From positions 1 to 45,971 of the forward strand of contig UQZJ01000017.1 in the NCBI GenBank assembly GCA_900545495.1: 45,971 bases of DNA. The letters are read 5' to 3'. This document shows positions 14,983-22,820 of this stretch, one piece after another; the first letter of the stretch is position 1; the number at the start of each line of letters is the position of its first letter. This DNA is from an uncultured Eubacteriales bacterium. GTDB lineage: Bacteria > Bacillota > Clostridia > Oscillospirales > Oscillospiraceae. The notes beneath the pieces are model-generated. The model did no database searches. It was given only the letters and a program-made list of their open reading frames with translations, and was not told the origin of the DNA. The translations under genes were made by a program, and so were the position numbers.

Positions 14983-16383
14983 ATGCAGCATCACTTCAAC
15001 TTCCATCTGCACCACCATGCGCGGCATCACGCCCGCTACGATGTGGACATGACGCAGGGCAGCACCACGCGGCACCTCGTCCGCTTTGCCCTGCCGCTGC
15101 TGGCGGGCAATCTGTTCCAGCAGCTGTACAACATGGTGGACACATGGGTGGTGGGCAACTTCGTCAGCAACGAGGCCTTCTCCGCCGTGGGAACGGTGAC
15201 GCCCATCATCAACACGCTCATCGGCTTCTTTCTGGGTATGTCCAGCGGCGCCGGCGTGGTCATCAGCCAGTACTACGGCGCTCACCGCCCGGAAAAGGTC
15301 CGCGAGGCCGTCCACACCGCCATGCTGCTCACCGTCATCATGGGCGTGGTGTTCACCGGTGTGGGCATCGCCATGACGCCGCTGATGCTGGAGCTGATGA
15401 AAACGCCGGCGGAGGTGGCGCCGGATCAGGCGGCGTACCTGACCATCTACTTTGCCGGGATCATGGGGCTTCTGCTGTACAACATGGGCTCCGGTATCCT
15501 GCGGGCGGTAGGCGACTCCCAGCGCCCCTTCTATTTCCTGCTGGTATCCGCCGGGGTGAACACGGCGCTGGATCTGCTGTTCGTGCTGAAATTTGGCATG
15601 GGCGTGGAGGGCGTGGCCTATGCCACCATTATCGCCCAGGCGGTATCCGCCGTGCTGACCATCGCGGTGCTGATAGGCTATGACGGCAGCGTCAAGCTGT
15701 CCCTGCGCGACCTGCGTATCCACTGGAGGATGCTGAAGAAGATCGTGGCGGTGGGCATTCCCGCCGCGCTGCAAATGGCCATCACCGCGTTTTCCAACGT
15801 GTTCGTACAGGGCTACATCAACCACTTCGGCGCGGACTGTATGTCCGGCTGGACGGCCTACACCAAGATCGATCAGCTGGTGATCCTGCCGGTGCAGTCC
15901 CTGTCGCTGGCATCCACCACCTTTGTGGGGCAGAATCTGGGCGTGGGCAATGTGGAGCGAGCCAAGGGCGGCGTGCGCCGGGCGCTGTACCTGTCCTTCG
16001 CCGTCACCGCCGTGCTGCTGGTGCCGGTGCTGACGCTGGCGCCCGACATGACAGCCTTCTTCAACAGCAAGCCGGAGGTGGTGTCCTACGGCGCGCTGCT
16101 GCTGCGGCTGCTGTCGCCGTTCTACTTCTTCTTCTGCATCAACCAGATCTACTCCGGCGCGCTGCGGGGCTCGGGCAACAGTCAGGTTCCCATGCTCATC
16201 ATGCTGGGCTCCTTCGTGGTGTTCCGGCAGATCTACCTCTATGTGATGGCACACTTCATCTCCAACGAGATCGTACCCATCGCCATGGGCTACCCCGCCG
16301 GATGGTTCGTGTGCAGCGCTGTGACGCTGCTGTACTATGCCCACTGCAAATTTGACAGCCACCGGCTGGTGGAGGATGTATAA
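14983..16383 (+). CDS. MATE family efflux transporter with histidine-rich N-terminus
   Basis: A 466-residue, twelve-helix MATE antiporter that would export cationic drugs or metabolites using a sodium or proton gradient. The family pattern is plain: FALPLLAGNLFQQLYNMVDTWVVG at the first helix, and the repeat of that pattern in the second half (GIPAALQMAI). The cytoplasmic N-terminus holds eight histidines in its first 16 residues (HH, H, HHH, HH). ATG 14983 has a weak GAGAG site; the next ATG, 22 codons on, has none, so the His-rich start is likely real. The next gene begins one base after this stop codon. Confidence 0.9.
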   Translation: MQHHFNFHLHHHARHHARYDVDMTQGSTTRHLVRFALPLLAGNLFQQLYNMVDTWVVGNFVSNEAFSAVGTVTPIINTLIGFFLGMSSGAGVVISQYYGAHRPEKVREAVHTAMLLTVIMGVVFTGVGIAMTPLMLELMKTPAEVAPDQAAYLTIYFAGIMGLLLYNMGSGILRAVGDSQRPFYFLLVSAGVNTALDLLFVLKFGMGVEGVAYATIIAQAVSAVLTIAVLIGYDGSVKLSLRDLRIHWRMLKKIVAVGIPAALQMAITAFSNVFVQGYINHFGADCMSGWTAYTKIDQLVILPVQSLSLASTTFVGQNLGVGNVERAKGGVRRALYLSFAVTAVLLVPVLTLAPDMTAFFNSKPEVVSYGALLLRLLSPFYFFFCINQIYSGALRGSGNSQVPMLIMLGSFVVFRQIYLYVMAHFISNEIVPIAMGYPAGWFVCSAVTLLYYAHCKFDSHRLVEDV

Positions 16384-16554
16384 ATGGACAAGTGTGAGAC
16401 GTGTGTGTTCTACCTCTATGACGAGGAATATGACGACTATGTGTGCGACATGGATCTGGACGAGGACGAGATGGTGCGCTTCCTCGCCTCCGACACGGGG
16501 AGCTGCCCCTTCTGGCGGCCCGGAGACGAGTACATCACCGCAAGAAAGCAATAA
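16384..16554 (+). CDS. Small four-cysteine protein, DUF6472-like
   Basis: A 56-residue protein whose ATG starts directly after the MATE stop codon (TAAATGG), so it is coupled to it. Cysteines C4 and C7 (CETC), C21 and C41 could hold one zinc ion. The middle is very acidic (DEEYDDYVCDMDLDEDEM) and the end reads CPFWRPGDEYITARKQ. From memory this resembles a short conserved Clostridia family, DUF6472, with the same CPxW/F...DEY ending; I could not check it. Its function is unknown. The direct abutment suggests translation by reinitiation and possibly a role with the transporter. Confidence 0.8.
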   Translation: MDKCETCVFYLYDEEYDDYVCDMDLDEDEMVRFLASDTGSCPFWRPGDEYITARKQ

Positions 16555-16559
16555 AACCG

Positions 16560-16598
16560 CGGAGGGGACGGCGTAAGCCGTCCCCTCCGTTCTTTTTT
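16560..16598. terminator. Terminator between the MATE unit and the clostripain-like gene
   Basis: A perfect 13-bp GC-rich stem (CGGAGGGGACGGC and complement, loop GTAA) is followed by TTCTTTTTT on the plus strand. The minus strand has TTTT after the stem, so it can act both ways. Confidence 0.9.
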
Positions 16599-16610
16599 CG
16601 GATATATGTA

Positions 16611-18599
16611 TCAAAAGTCCAGTGAGGCGGTGATGTCCCCGTCCTCGCAGGTGAACAGCGCCGCCTCGGAGTAGGCGCAGTTGTCCACGGCGTCGCGCAT
16701 CTCGAATACCATGACGTACTCTCCGTCCGGCAGATCGATCTCGTAGAAGGCGGTGTCCGCGGTGACGGTAAAGGTGTCGATCTCGTAGGCCTCGAAATCG
16801 TCCTCCCCGTACAGGCTGGAGGCATACCATACCGTGGTCAGCTCATCGCCCTCCTCCAGCAGGCGCAGCCCCTTGCCGGCCATACCGCTGTCGTCGATGC
16901 CCTGTCTGGCTCCCAGAATGCTCCACTCCTTCTCTGCAAAGTCGTAGACCACCTGCAAATAGCACGACTCCCCGTTGAGCAGGATCGGCACGGCATAGAT
17001 GTTATAGTCGTCTCCCTGGTAGCTCAGCTCCAGATAGACCATATTGCCGTCGATACTGCCCCACACGCCCCGGAAGTTATCCCGGAAAACGCCGTTTTCC
17101 CAGTCTGCAATAATGTCGTCGTCCGTACCCAGCAGCAGGAGAATGTCGCTGTCCGCATCCATGTAGTATAGGGAAAAATAGACGGACACCAGCAGCTCAT
17201 TCGCCTGCGGCCCCAGCTCCAGCACGATGTAGCCGTCCTCGTTGCGTGTCAGCGGTGCGCCGTCCCAGTCCGTATCCGGCAGGCCCTGTATCGGCTGCAA
17301 GCCCTCCGTGCTGATATACAGATCCGCCAGATACGCCTCGCCGTCCGCACTGAGCTGCCCGGTCAGCGCAAGCTGGTAAAAATGCTTGAACGCTTCCCCC
17401 GCGCCGATCCCGGTATAGCCTGCCAGATCGTCCACATCGCCGTTATAGGAGTAGTAGCAGGACAGGCCCGTAGCCTCCCGGCGGTAGGGCCCCTTGACCT
17501 GATAGAGCACGCAGTCCTCCAGCGCGTCCAGCACCTTCTGCGCCGAGGGCAGCAGCTCCGTGTCGCTCTGCCGCGCCATGTGACCCAGATCCACCAGATT
17601 GGTGTAGCCCTGCTCGCGGGTGTTGCCGCCGTAGTTCTCGCTCTGCGCCGCTACGCGGGCAAACCGGGTAAAAAACGCCGGGTCGTCACAGGCAGCGGCC
17701 AGCGCCTCCGCGCCGAAGCTCTCATAGGCGTCGAGCAGTCCTCCCAACCGGGACAGGTCGGTCAGAGAAAGGGTGGCGTCGTCCGCTGTCCCCGCCTCCA
17801 TACAGCCCCGAAAGTAGGAGTCGCAGATCACACGGCCCAGGATAGCGCCGTCCATCGACGGGTTGCGCGCCAGCGCGCCCAGCCAATGGGAGTAGTACCA
17901 GCCGTTGGCAGGCTCCGTCTCCTCCGACGCCACCAGGTAGCGGCTCAGGTCGCAGAAGGTGTAGGCCACATCCACTGTGGCCATCAGGCAGGTATCGAAG
18001 CCCACCAGCTCCAGCGGCTGCTTCCCCGGCTCCAGCGTAGGCTCCCACACCTCTGCAAAGGCCGCGTACATCTCGTCCAGCGTCAGGGAATCGTAGTCAT
18101 ACAGTTCATCGAAGGACGCTCCCGCCACCGAGCCGCCGCCGTGGTTCCAGAACACCACCGCCGTCTTGTCGGCGGGGTAGTTCTCGCTGGCAAACCGCAG
18201 GAAATCCGCCAGCGTCTCTCTGTCGCCCATGCTGGCGGAGGGCTGCTCGTCCACCAGCCGCAGTCCTCGGCTGTTGTACACATAGCGCTGGAGCACTGAG
18301 GCGTCCACCATATCGTTCCACCACTCTGCCGCGCCGCCTGTCTCGATGACCACGGTCACATTCTCCGGCAGCCGCACCTCCAGCAGCTCAAGGAGATCGT
18401 CTGTGGCGAAGCCGCCCTCCGACTCCAGATCGCTGCCGCAGAGATACCAATATACGGCCCAGCTCCCGCTGTTCCGTCCGCCGCCCGGTGCGCCCGGTGC
18501 GTCGTCCCAAAACAGCTCCCATAGCCCCCCGCCGCAGGCGGACAAGGTCAGCATCATCATGAGCGCCAGAAGCAGCGCCCCGCACTTTTTCAGGTTCAT
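16611..18599 (-). CDS. Clostripain-family (C11) peptidase-like lipoprotein
   Basis: A 662-residue secreted lipoprotein. The lipobox is LSAC with C22. After a short linker comes a C11-like domain with the catalytic pair: H153 in WNHGGG and C204 in GFDTCLMA. This is the His-Gly and Asp-X-Cys pattern of clostripain-type caspase-fold peptidases. The C-terminal about 280 residues are beta-rich with many aromatic and acidic residues (for example YLADLYISTEGLQP) and may be a binding domain. GGAGG precedes ATG 18599; a TG-extended -10 is at 18662-18667. It should act outside the cell, attached to the membrane, on Arg or Lys bonds if like clostripain. Substrate unknown. Confidence 0.85.
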   Translation of the reverse strand: MNLKKCGALLLALMMMLTLSACGGGLWELFWDDAPGAPGGGRNSGSWAVYWYLCGSDLESEGGFATDDLLELLEVRLPENVTVVIETGGAAEWWNDMVDASVLQRYVYNSRGLRLVDEQPSASMGDRETLADFLRFASENYPADKTAVVFWNHGGGSVAGASFDELYDYDSLTLDEMYAAFAEVWEPTLEPGKQPLELVGFDTCLMATVDVAYTFCDLSRYLVASEETEPANGWYYSHWLGALARNPSMDGAILGRVICDSYFRGCMEAGTADDATLSLTDLSRLGGLLDAYESFGAEALAAACDDPAFFTRFARVAAQSENYGGNTREQGYTNLVDLGHMARQSDTELLPSAQKVLDALEDCVLYQVKGPYRREATGLSCYYSYNGDVDDLAGYTGIGAGEAFKHFYQLALTGQLSADGEAYLADLYISTEGLQPIQGLPDTDWDGAPLTRNEDGYIVLELGPQANELLVSVYFSLYYMDADSDILLLLGTDDDIIADWENGVFRDNFRGVWGSIDGNMVYLELSYQGDDYNIYAVPILLNGESCYLQVVYDFAEKEWSILGARQGIDDSGMAGKGLRLLEEGDELTTVWYASSLYGEDDFEAYEIDTFTVTADTAFYEIDLPDGEYVMVFEMRDAVDNCAYSEAALFTCEDGDITASLDF

Positions 18600-18661
18600 G
18601 TGCCTCCTCCTTTTTACGTCTGCGCTCACCGGCGCGGTACGCCGCTTATCGTTCTTTCGAC

Positions 18662-18667
18662 ATTATA
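18662..18667 (-). promoter_or_regulatory. Extended -10 of the clostripain-like gene
   Basis: TGGTATAAT on the minus strand is a perfect -10 with a TG extension, 62 bases upstream of the start. No clear -35 is visible. Confidence 0.6.
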
Positions 18668-18843
18668 CCATACTTTCCTCATGGGCATAAGCCCTGTATT
18701 CTATTTTTTGCTGCAAAACGGTGACAAACGGCAGCAGATATTACCAGTCTCCGCATCGTATATTCATCCGGCGGTGGGAAAAGCTATGACTGCGATACCC
18801 AATCAGAGCTTATCGCTCAACAACCGGAAAGGAGATTTTCAAT

Positions 18844-19041
18844 ATGTCCAGCAAGAACAGCAACAAGCTGAACATCCCCGAGGCCAAGGCCGCGATGGAT
18901 AAGTTTAAGATGGAGGCCGCCAACGAGGTGGGCGTCAACCTGAAAAACGGCTACAACGGCGACCTGACCAGCCGTGAGGCAGGCTCTGTCGGCGGCCAGA
19001 TGGTCAAGAAGATGATCGAGTCCTACGAGAAGAACCTGTAA
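18844..19041 (+). CDS. Alpha/beta-type small acid-soluble spore protein
   Basis: A 65-residue SASP that coats spore DNA and protects it from UV and chemicals. The family core is visible: KFKMEAANEVGV, then GDLTSREAGSVGGQMVKKMIESYE, including the conserved glutamate next to the GPR protease cleavage region. The ribosome site AAAGGAG is 8 bases before ATG. It is a single gene with a terminator. A forespore sigma-G promoter is expected, but I could not find a convincing -35/-10 pair in 18668-18843. Its presence shows the organism forms endospores. Confidence 0.95.
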   Translation: MSSKNSNKLNIPEAKAAMDKFKMEAANEVGVNLKNGYNGDLTSREAGSVGGQMVKKMIESYEKNL

Positions 19042-19054
19042 CTTCTCCCGTGGA

Positions 19055-19090
19055 GGAGCGTCCGGCCTGTTGGCCGGGCGCTCCCTTTTT
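19055..19090 (+). terminator. Terminator after the spore protein gene
   Basis: GGAGCGTCCGGCC pairs with the downstream copy (one G-U), loop TGTT, followed by C and T5. Confidence 0.88.
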
Positions 19091-19131
19091 GCTTATCAGT
19101 TACACTTACACCCATTATAACGTTCCATAGC

Positions 19132-19160
19132 TTTACTTTTCACGTTAATTATCCTACTAT
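19132..19160 (+). promoter_or_regulatory. Promoter of the small membrane protein gene
   Basis: TTTACT (19132-19137), 17 bases, TACTAT (19155-19160), 66 bases before the start codon. Confidence 0.6.
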
Positions 19161-19225
19161 GTGGTCACAACAGCAAGACACCTCAACACACTGAATAAAA
19201 ATTCATCTTCAAGGAGGAAACTATC

Positions 19226-19447
19226 ATGAAGAACATCAATACCTACATCCTGATCGTCATCGTCTCTCTTGTCATGGTCGTCGCCACCGCTTTCCTGATG
19301 ACCGCCGCCGACGAGCCCGTCCGCCGGGCCGGTATGTACCTGCCCATCATCTTTGGCGCCGTAGCTACCTGGGCTGCCGCCAAGGCCAGTTTCCTGGAGA
19401 TGGACTATGAGGATCGCAAGGCGCAGCGCAGCGCCCGCACCGCCTGA
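19226..19447 (+). CDS. Small two-helix membrane protein
   Basis: A 73-residue protein with a strong site AAGGAGG before the start. Two hydrophobic segments are at about residues 7-27 and 36-53, followed by a charged tail (EMDYEDRKAQRSARTA). The short loop between them is charged (ADEPVRRAG), so both ends may face the cytoplasm. I do not recognise a family. It stands alone between its own promoter and a terminator. Confidence 0.65.
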   Translation: MKNINTYILIVIVSLVMVVATAFLMTAADEPVRRAGMYLPIIFGAVATWAAAKASFLEMDYEDRKAQRSARTA

Positions 19448-19487
19448 CATCAAAACTTCATTCCGCTTCCGAAACTTTTTCTCTCTC

Positions 19488-19527
19488 AAAGAGGAGGGCT
19501 CCGCCTTTCGGCGGGGCTCTCCTCTTT
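19488..19527. terminator. Bidirectional terminator-like hairpin
   Basis: An 18-bp stem (two G-U pairs, loop TTTC) with AAAG/CTTT ends lies between convergent genes. The T tracts are short, so strength is uncertain. Confidence 0.65.
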
Positions 19528-19546
19528 GTATGCGCTCTGCAAAGCC

Positions 19547-19984
19547 TTACAGCCGCCCCAGCAGCAGATATGCCCCCGCCAGCAGCAGCAAGGGCTCCGT
19601 CTCCCAGCAGTCCCACGCCGCGGGCAGTGGGATGTCCTGCGGCTCGATGAGCGTATCGTCCAGCGCCGTCAGTTGCCGCTGGACACACAGCACCCGCCGC
19701 CGTGCCAGACTGGACAGCGTCAGGCTGCTCCTGGGCGACAGGCCGCAGGACACCACCTGACAGGCGCGCAGCGGCTCCCGCCATGCGTCCTGCGGCAGCA
19801 GCAGCGTCCGGCACAGCGGCATCCGCCCCTGACCGGACAGACGCCGCGCCCCCTCCCGATCCAGTACCAGCAGCTCCCAGCACCGCTGCCGTACCGCGTC
19901 GCCGTCTTCGATTTTTTCCAGCTCCGGCGGCAGTATCTGCTGCCACGCCGCGCCGCTGCCGCGATAAAAACCGCACGCCGCCAT
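19547..19984 (-). CDS. Hypothetical protein
   Basis: A 145-residue protein without a recognised family. ATG 19984 is supported by GGGAGGTG 6 bases upstream. The sequence has a rather high Cys/Arg/Leu content and ends in a hydrophobic stretch (EPLLLLAGAYLLLGRL). A predicted beta-type region runs around ELLVLDREGARRLSGQGRMP. Its composition could also come from antisense coding bias, but no competing gene exists on the other strand and the ribosome site is good. It is divergent from the DUF5662 gene. Confidence 0.55.
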   Translation of the reverse strand: MAACGFYRGSGAAWQQILPPELEKIEDGDAVRQRCWELLVLDREGARRLSGQGRMPLCRTLLLPQDAWREPLRACQVVSCGLSPRSSLTLSSLARRRVLCVQRQLTALDDTLIEPQDIPLPAAWDCWETEPLLLLAGAYLLLGRL

Positions 19985-20067
19985 AGGCTTCACCTCCCAT
20001 GTAGTCTGCCTTGAAGGGAAAAACTTATTCCGGCGATTTTTTGCTGTGCTTTTTCGCCGCGCTGTGG

Positions 20068-20073
20068 TATACT
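20068..20073 (+). promoter_or_regulatory. Extended -10 of the DUF5662 gene
   Basis: TGGTATACT carries a TG extension and a near-consensus -10, 31 bases before the start codon. No good -35 at 17 bases. Confidence 0.55.
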
Positions 20074-20104
20074 GGGGATACGATTCTTCAAAGGAGGCCG
20101 TCCC

Positions 20105-20665
20105 ATGCAATTCCGCGCCCATCTTCATACCGTGACCCGGCACCGCCGGCTGGTCCGCAGCTACTGCCTGAAGCTGGGCCTCGTATGGCAGGGTCTGACC
20201 CACGACCTGTCCAAATTCAGCCCCGTTGAATTCTGGCGGGGCTGCAAATACTATCAGGGCTGGCGCAGCCCCAACGATCAGGAGCGTCTGGAAAACGGGG
20301 TCAGTCTGGCGTGGCTCCACCACAAGGGCCGCAATCGCCACCATTTTGAATACTGGATCGACTACTGCCGCCGGGAGGATGGCACCATCTACATAGGCGG
20401 CTGCAAAATGCCGAAGAAATATGTGGCGGAGATGTTCTGCGACCGTATCGCCGCCTGCCGCGTCTATCAGGGCGACCAGTACACCGATGCCTCGCCCTAC
20501 GACTACTACCAGCGCTCCAAGGATCTCAGCCGCACCGATGCCAGCCGCTTTATGCACGCGGACACGGCGGCGCTGCTGGATCGCTGGCTCCTGCTGCTGA
20601 AGGAGCAGGGCGAGAATGCCGCTTTCGCCCAGATCCGCGACGAGCTGCGGCGCTGCGGCGATTGA
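20105..20665 (+). CDS. DUF5662 family protein
   Basis: A 186-residue protein matching my memory of DUF5662. Conserved features are THDLSKFSPVEF (H33, D34) and WLHHKGRNRHHFEYW (H72, H73, H79, H80). These His/Asp clusters look like a metal site, possibly of HD-type fold, but no enzyme activity has been assigned that I know of. The AAAGGAGG site fixes the start. No signal peptide. It is transcribed alone from a TG-extended promoter. A radical SAM gene follows after its own promoter. Confidence 0.8.
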   Translation: MQFRAHLHTVTRHRRLVRSYCLKLGLVWQGLTHDLSKFSPVEFWRGCKYYQGWRSPNDQERLENGVSLAWLHHKGRNRHHFEYWIDYCRREDGTIYIGGCKMPKKYVAEMFCDRIAACRVYQGDQYTDASPYDYYQRSKDLSRTDASRFMHADTAALLDRWLLLLKEQGENAAFAQIRDELRRCGD

Positions 20666-20709
20666 CGTACTTCGTTAATAAGAAAACAAGACATTTCCAT
20701 ATGTTTTCC

Positions 20710-20738
20710 TTGCTTTTCCCCATTATTTGATATATACT
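20710..20738 (+). promoter_or_regulatory. Promoter of the second radical SAM gene
   Basis: TTGCTT (20710-20715), 17 bases, TATACT (20733-20738). Confidence 0.78.
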
Positions 20739-20773
20739 ATTGCGGTACATTTACATGAGAGGTTATCAACAAC

Positions 20774-21661
20774 ATGACCCATCCCTATAAAACACGGGAG
20801 GGCGGCGCTACTGTCACAGTCTTTGTTCCCTACGACTGCCAGAATCACTGTCCCTTCTGCATCAACAAAAAAGAATACGCAGACTGCACCGGCTTCAGTC
20901 TGGAGAAGATCATCGCCAGCATCCGCACCATGGACGCTGTCACACCCTATTGCGACTTTGTGTTCACCGGCGGCGAGCCGCTGGCCGATCTGGACGCACT
21001 CCAGCGGATGCTGGACGCCATTCCCACCACCCATAAGGTGTATATCAACACCACCTTCCCCGCGCAGGAGACCACCAGCTTCGAGGAGATGCTGGCGTTC
21101 ACGGAGCGGAACAAGGGAAAGATCACCTGCATGAACATCTCCCGCCATCTGGTACACTATGTAGAGGAGAGCCCCGACGAGATCCTGGGGAAGATCGCCT
21201 GCCCCACCCGCATCAACTGCGTGCTGTACAAGAACTACCCGGCGGACAAGCTCATCGCCTACGTGGAGCGCTTCCTGCCCTACAACATCCCCATCCAATT
21301 CCGCTACGACTACACGGAGACGACGCCGGAGAACCTGTATGAGCAGGACAATGACAAGATCCTGCGGGATCTGAAGCGGCTGTTCACCTACAAGGGGCTG
21401 GACGGCTGCCGGATGCGCAACGGCTTCCACTTCGAGTACAAGGGTCTGCACATGACGTACCACAAGACCCTTCCCTACTCCACCATTGTGGAGGAGGGGC
21501 CGGACGGCGTGACCTACGATATCCTGTACGACATCCTCATCAAGCAGACCGGCGAGATCCACAGCGACTGGACCGGCGTGAAGATGGATGTAGACGCTTA
21601 CCGCAAGGTGGTGTTCGAGCCCTACGACCTCCGGGTGCTGGAGGGCGTCGTGGACTTCTGA
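20774..21661 (+). CDS. Radical SAM domain protein
   Basis: A 295-residue radical SAM enzyme with the canonical CX3CX2C (C22, C26, C29 in DCQNHCPFC) and the SAM-binding GGEP at 66-69. It has no SPASM or twitch cysteines at its C-terminus, so a RiPP-maturase role is not supported, and no precursor peptide is visible beside it. The N-terminal half is typical of activase or QueE-like small enzymes. The C-terminal half (QFRYDYTETTPENLYEQDN) is not one I can name. A GAGG site lies upstream. Monocistronic, with promoter and terminator. Substrate unknown. Confidence 0.85.
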   Translation: MTHPYKTREGGATVTVFVPYDCQNHCPFCINKKEYADCTGFSLEKIIASIRTMDAVTPYCDFVFTGGEPLADLDALQRMLDAIPTTHKVYINTTFPAQETTSFEEMLAFTERNKGKITCMNISRHLVHYVEESPDEILGKIACPTRINCVLYKNYPADKLIAYVERFLPYNIPIQFRYDYTETTPENLYEQDNDKILRDLKRLFTYKGLDGCRMRNGFHFEYKGLHMTYHKTLPYSTIVEEGPDGVTYDILYDILIKQTGEIHSDWTGVKMDVDAYRKVVFEPYDLRVLEGVVDF

Positions 21662-21667
21662 GACGAC

Positions 21668-21703
21668 AAAAAAAGATGACCGCTTTCGCGGTCATCTTTT
21701 TTT
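21668..21703. terminator. Bidirectional terminator
   Basis: A 16-bp perfect stem (seven A residues then GATGACCGC, loop TTTC, then complement with seven T residues) between convergent genes. Confidence 0.93.
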
Positions 21704-21707
21704 GCGC

Positions 21708-22808
21708 TTATTGCAGGTTCAGCTTGAACAGGTTGCTGTCGGCGGCAAAGTTGGTGATCTCGTACAGCACCAGGATATCGTCGGCAGCGTCGGCCAGCGG
21801 CTGTATCTTCTCCCGGCAGTACCGCAGATCCACCATGGTGATGGTCTCATAGTCCCCGGCGAGGAACGGCACAAAGCAGTTGGCAAAGGAGTCCTTGACG
21901 ACCAGCAGGTGCTTTCCGTTCTCCGTGCCGGTGCGCAGCACCGCCTTGGCGTAGTTGCCGCCCAGAAACAGCTCGTACTTGTCCTTCTTCTCCAGCGCCG
22001 TCATGTCGTACAGGCTGTCCCGCTCCGTGCCGTCGCAGTCGGCGGAGACGATGGAGATGTCCGGGCAGTAGTCCACCGCGTCATATACGCTGTCCGGCAG
22101 CAGCACCTTGGAGTACAGCGTCCCCCGGAAGCTGTCGGTGGCCTGCACCAACGCATAGTCCCGGGCGGCGTGTCCGGTGGCCGCCGCCCAGACATGGTAG
22201 GCACTCTGCGCGCCCGCTGTCGTCCAGTGGTGGTCGGTGTGGTAGTAGGGATCCTCCACCCCCGCCAGCGCCGTGCGGGTGTCGGCGAACGTCCCGCCCA
22301 GCTTGTCCGTCAGCAGGGAAAAGGCCTTGCCCTCGTCGTAGTAGGGGGCGTTTTTCGGCAGGTATTCACCCAACACCCCGGCGGGGCTGGGCGCGATCAG
22401 CGCCGTGCAGCGTTTGCCGCTGTTGGCGGCGAAGAACTGCTCTACCGCCGTCAGGTTCTTTTCGTAGTTGCTCCAGTTGAAGGTATCGTCGGTGACCTTG
22501 GCAAAGTAGCGCCCCTCCGCGCCCAGATAGGTGCCGCTGATGTCCTGCCGTCCCTCCGTTCTTTGCAGGGCGGAACGGGCGCCGGTCCAGAAATCCCGCA
22601 GCAGGATCTGGTCGCTGGTGTAGTTCTCCACCTCGGTCATGAATCTGCCGGACAGCACGCTGTCCGCCGTCAGCTCAGGCGTGGTCTGGAGATAGCGGTT
22701 CTCGTTCTCGGAAAAAGTCCGATCCGGCGTAAAGAAGAAGCTGCCCACGGACAGGCCCAGCAGGATCACGCAGATGGCGATCAGCGGCGCCAGCATATTT
22801 CGTTTCAT
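21708..22808 (-). CDS. DHHW family protein (second copy of the operon)
   Basis: A 366-residue extracytoplasmic protein with one N-terminal membrane anchor (residues 8-27). DHHW sits at 192-195 in YYHTDHHWTTAG, and VKDSFANCFVPFL near the C-terminus is the other conserved block. This is the DHHW family (PF14286), related to AlgJ/AlgX and SGNH-type acyl-transfer proteins. It is the last gene of an operon behind the MBOAT acyltransferase, 12 bases apart. Together they are expected to move an acyl group to a cell-surface polymer or glycan. The acceptor is not known. Confidence 0.88.
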   Translation of the reverse strand: MKRNMLAPLIAICVILLGLSVGSFFFTPDRTFSENENRYLQTTPELTADSVLSGRFMTEVENYTSDQILLRDFWTGARSALQRTEGRQDISGTYLGAEGRYFAKVTDDTFNWSNYEKNLTAVEQFFAANSGKRCTALIAPSPAGVLGEYLPKNAPYYDEGKAFSLLTDKLGGTFADTRTALAGVEDPYYHTDHHWTTAGAQSAYHVWAAATGHAARDYALVQATDSFRGTLYSKVLLPDSVYDAVDYCPDISIVSADCDGTERDSLYDMTALEKKDKYELFLGGNYAKAVLRTGTENGKHLLVVKDSFANCFVPFLAGDYETITMVDLRYCREKIQPLADAADDILVLYEITNFAADSNLFKLNLQ

Positions 22809-22820
22809 CGTGCAGCCTCC

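Noticed and set aside
18668..18843. A forespore sigma-G promoter before the spore protein gene
   Set aside because: I could not find a -35 and -10 pair that fits the sigma-G pattern at the right spacing.
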